A stretch of 64,000 bases of DNA, from positions 1 to 64,000 of the forward strand of contig PYIY01000067.1 in assembly GCA_003635195.1 (NCBI GenBank), in the 5' to 3' direction. The stretch is from Candidatus Poribacteria bacterium. Lineage in GTDB: Bacteria; Poribacteria; WGA-4E; WGA-3G. The notes under the pieces were generated by a model. It saw only the letters and a list, made by a program, of their open reading frames with translations. It was not told where the DNA came from and did not search any database. This document shows positions 61,675-64,000 of the stretch, in pieces. The position numbers were made by a program, and so were the translations under genes. The number at the start of each line of letters is the position of its first letter. The first letter of the stretch is position 1.

Positions 61675-62238
61675 TTAGGTTGATGTTAATTCTTCTTGGA
61701 TCCACGCGTGCAGGACATGGTTCAGGATTAAATGGACATCTTCAACGGGACCATAGTGATTGCTATCTACGACAACATTTACATCGCAAATCGTTGCTAA
61801 GGTGCCACCGCCGAATCCGCTCCATCCGATTGTTTCGCACCCCATCTTGCTGGCGTGTCGCATTGCGCGGATCACATTCTCAGAGTTCCCACTTGCGCTG
61901 ATACCGATAACGACATCTCCGGGGTTCACAAGATTCTTCAGTTGTTCGACAAAGACATCTTCATAGGACACATCGTTAGACCACGCGCTCATTGTTGCGA
62001 CGTTGTCCGTCAGACTGATGACTCGGAAACGGGGTTTTCCGGGGACACTCGTGCCTTTACCCAGATCACAAGCAAGGTGCGATGCTGTCGAAGCACTTCC
62101 GCCGTTGCCAATCACAAAAATTTGCTTTTCGGCATGATACGCTTCCATAATAACATCTATGGAACGTTGGACATCTTCCAAGGAAAGTCGTTCTAAAACG
62201 CCTTGAAGATGTGAAATGTAGTTTTGAATTCTCTCCAT
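61675..62238 (-). CDS. SIS-domain sugar isomerase (GmhA-like)
   Basis: The 187-residue protein has the phosphosugar-binding motif GNGGSASTASHLACDLGKGT and the second SIS strand GISASGNSENVIRA. A helix with Glu (EDVFVEQLKN) and His (NHVLHAWIQEEL) follows. This matches sedoheptulose-7-phosphate isomerases (GmhA) and related sugar-phosphate isomerases. The ROK and FGGY kinases on the same strand suggest a shared sugar pathway rather than only LPS heptose synthesis. The start has no clear ribosome site. Confidence 0.85.
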   Translation of the reverse strand: MERIQNYISHLQGVLERLSLEDVQRSIDVIMEAYHAEKQIFVIGNGGSASTASHLACDLGKGTSVPGKPRFRVISLTDNVATMSAWSNDVSYEDVFVEQLKNLVNPGDVVIGISASGNSENVIRAMRHASKMGCETIGWSGFGGGTLATICDVNVVVDSNHYGPVEDVHLILNHVLHAWIQEELTST

Positions 62239-62294
62239 GTTGATTTTTGGGTTTCCTTTCTATATAGTTATGAGTTATCAGTTTAGGTTCAAGT

Positions 62295-63266
62295 TTAAAC
62301 GACTAATGCGATGGCGGCGAGGTCGCCTAATGCGTCGCCTAACTGTGCTGGCGCAATTTTAACGGCTTCTGCGGGTCGTGTCATCGCGAGTTCTGAAACC
62401 ACTTTCCGAATCGGATTGAGCAAAAGATCACCTGCAGCGATTGCGATTGTTCCTAATAAAACGATGTCGGGGTTCAAGATGTTTACCAAATTCGCGATGC
62501 CCCATCCCATGTAATAGGCGGTTTCGTCAACGAGTTGCAAAGCCAACGCATCACCTGTTTGTGCTGCCGCAAGCACATGCTCAGATTTAACATTTTCGAT
62601 TCGGTTATTAGCAAGGTTTAAGAGTACCGTTGCTGAAGTCTTTTTGTTTGCGGGTTGCTTTCGTATTGCTGCTTGGGTGCGCCGCGCGATCGCGGGACCT
62701 GAACAGAGTGCTTCGAGGCATCCGCGTTTACCACATCCACAACGCGGACCATCGGGTAGTAGTATCTGATGTCCGACCTCTCCGGCACTATCGTTGGCAC
62801 CGTGGTAGATCTGTCCATCAATAACAATACCGCCGCCGATTCCCGTGCTCATGGTCATATAGAGCACGGCATTATAACCGCGTCCACCACCGAACCTGAA
62901 TTCTGCGAGTGCGCTTGCATTCGCATCGTTCTCAATGGTCACTGGAATTTGGAATTCGGATTCAAGACATGCTTTGAGAGGCAGGGCATCCCATCCGGGT
63001 AAATTCGGTGGTGAATAGACGATCCCGGTTTTCGTATCCAAGGGACCGCCGCAACTCACACCAATCGCCGAAACTGATCTCTGCGCCAGACCTGCCAATT
63101 CAACGGTTTCACGCACCATATCAAATAGCAATTGAAGCGCGTATTCTGGTCCCTTTTCTGCGAGTGTTGGTTTCCGCACTTTGCTAAGGATGTGTCCGGT
63201 GCTATCAGCGACAACAGTGGCAAGTTTAGTGCCGCCGATATCAATTCCGACAACGTGTGTTTCCAT
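62295..63266 (-). CDS. ROK-family sugar kinase
   Basis: From ATG 63266 the 323-residue protein has the ATP-binding VVGIDIGGTKLATVVAD, the ROK zinc motif C-x-C-G-x-x-G-C (PRCGCGKRGCLEA) and MSTGIGGGIVIDGQIYHG. The catalytic Asp in IENDANASALAE is also present. It phosphorylates glucose or another hexose, or N-acetylated sugars. AAAGAG 7-8 nt upstream fits the start better than the longer in-frame version. It lies 37 bases after the FGGY kinase gene. Confidence 0.9.
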   Translation of the reverse strand: METHVVGIDIGGTKLATVVADSTGHILSKVRKPTLAEKGPEYALQLLFDMVRETVELAGLAQRSVSAIGVSCGGPLDTKTGIVYSPPNLPGWDALPLKACLESEFQIPVTIENDANASALAEFRFGGGRGYNAVLYMTMSTGIGGGIVIDGQIYHGANDSAGEVGHQILLPDGPRCGCGKRGCLEALCSGPAIARRTQAAIRKQPANKKTSATVLLNLANNRIENVKSEHVLAAAQTGDALALQLVDETAYYMGWGIANLVNILNPDIVLLGTIAIAAGDLLLNPIRKVVSELAMTRPAEAVKIAPAQLGDALGDLAAIALVV

Positions 63267-63303
63267 CGGTTTCTCTTTCCGAGCTAATGATCGCAAACTG
63301 TGT

Positions 63304-64000
63304 CTACAACTCGTAATTTAGGTCGTGTAGTGCGGGATAAATCTGTGCGTATGCCTTCAACTTCTCATCGTACTGTTGTGCGAGTGCCTCACGCGGATAG
63401 TATACATCGCGTGGCGTGACTAACTGTTCAACGGCTGTTTCAATAGAATCGTACTTGCCTATCGCTGTGCCGGAAAGAATAGCGGTGCCGAGGCAGACTC
63501 CCTCTGATATATCCAGAGCGATGACCTTTTTGCCGAACATATCGGCTTTGAGTTGCAGCCACTTCTGAGATTTCGCGCCGCCACCGATGGCGCGCACCTC
63601 ATTTATCACAACGCCTGCGTCTTGCAACATAGCCAGATTTTGTTTAATCTCGTAACTGATGCCTTCCAATACCGCTTTGACGAGTTCACCCTTGGTTGTC
63701 GAAAGTGTTAATCCGACAATCGCTCCTTTCGATTCTAAATCAAGATAGGGTGTCCCTGACCCAGTAAAATGGGGTAGTACCATCGCTGTCCCCGGGGTAT
63801 CGGGAATATCTTCTAACAGTATGTCATAGACATCACGTCCTTCTGCGGCTGCCTGGGCAACTTCTGCTTGCGCGAGGGTATCTCTATACCAGCGTAGCAC
63901 AACGCCACCACTTGATACGAAACCGAGTGTGACATACAATCCATCAACAACATGCGGATAACAGGCAAAGTTCCCGTCTATCATCTGTTGATTAATGACA
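63304..64000 (-). CDS. FGGY-family carbohydrate kinase, C-terminal part (gene enters from beyond the window)
   Basis: The frame is open to the window edge and encodes the second actin-like domain of an FGGY kinase: GSGTPYLDLESKGAIVGLTL, then AIGGGAKSQKWLQLKADMFG (adenosine-binding) and GVCLGTAILSGTAIGKY. The N-terminal sugar-binding half lies outside. The nearest look is to xylulokinase or gluconate/glycerol kinases; the sugar cannot be told. The stop is 37 bases before the ROK start. Confidence 0.87.
   Translation of the reverse strand, partial: VINQQMIDGNFACYPHVVDGLYVTLGFVSSGGVVLRWYRDTLAQAEVAQAAAEGRDVYDILLEDIPDTPGTAMVLPHFTGSGTPYLDLESKGAIVGLTLSTTKGELVKAVLEGISYEIKQNLAMLQDAGVVINEVRAIGGGAKSQKWLQLKADMFGKKVIALDISEGVCLGTAILSGTAIGKYDSIETAVEQLVTPRDVYYPREALAQQYDEKLKAYAQIYPALHDLNYEL

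Overview
The window is a densely packed Gram-negative chromosome segment. There are two Omp85-type outer-membrane proteins, several signal-peptide lipoproteins, a DUF5916/CBM9 outer-membrane protein, BatA-type and DUF6785-type membrane proteins, a formylglycine-type sulfatase, sugar isomerases, a LRR protein and a cohesin/dockerin protein. Together with the many short intergenic palindromes, this gene set suggests a Candidatus Poribacteria-like, or related uncultured, marine or sponge-associated heterotroph. The assignment is inferred from gene content. No rRNA, tRNA or CRISPR array was recognised.

Layout. 1-5.2 kb: the edge of an ECF sigma factor, a CBM9/DUF5916 outer-membrane protein, a membrane-anchored LRR protein and a small lipoprotein. 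5.4-9.2 kb: SMR-like transporter, PGLGQLY membrane protein, TPR/TolB-like lipoprotein, MDR dehydrogenase and methyltransferase. 9.3-17.5 kb: a perfect consensus promoter followed by a secreted transglutaminase, a BatA/VWA protein, an Omp85 protein and a DUF6785-type membrane protein. 17.6-19.3 kb: DUF4097 adhesin-like protein and a coiled-coil protein. 19.5-25.2 kb (minus): DegT aminotransferase, DUF402 protein, homocysteine methyltransferase, RACo-like corrinoid activator and corrinoid protein, which look like a dispersed folate-free B12 methyl-transfer system. 25.3-32.5 kb (minus): TatP/TatT TRAP components, a YgfZ/GcvT-like protein and a 1264-residue DUF4097-CBM9-Omp85 fusion.

32.6-43.1 kb: xylose-isomerase-like protein, adenylate-kinase-like protein, GT-C glycosyltransferase, two GNAT paralogues, an FRG-TPR protein between inverted repeats, and a 1190-residue metalloprotease with NPCBM-like, cohesin and dockerin modules. 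43.2-48.4 kb: aroK-aroB behind a strong promoter and a structured leader, then a four-gene DUF6754 membrane cluster of unknown function. 48.6-51.6 kb: sugar-phosphate isomerase, sulfatase and SDR. 51.7-53.2 kb: a compact AT-richer type II restriction-modification pair. 53.3-56.6 kb: dipeptide epimerase and amidase, probably for peptidoglycan peptide turnover. 56.7-61.6 kb: two flotillin-like FloA paralogues with two NfeD proteins. 61.6-64 kb: SIS isomerase, ROK kinase and an FGGY kinase cut by the window end.

Intergenic DNA carries two recurring repeat types: heptad-periodic arrays (units like AGTTATM or GGCTRTC), often as inverted ends of 100-170 bp elements, and short palindromes that begin TGTAGG. 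Several promoters match the sigma-70 consensus closely. Three of them place the predicted transcription start on or next to the start codon, which suggests leaderless mRNAs.
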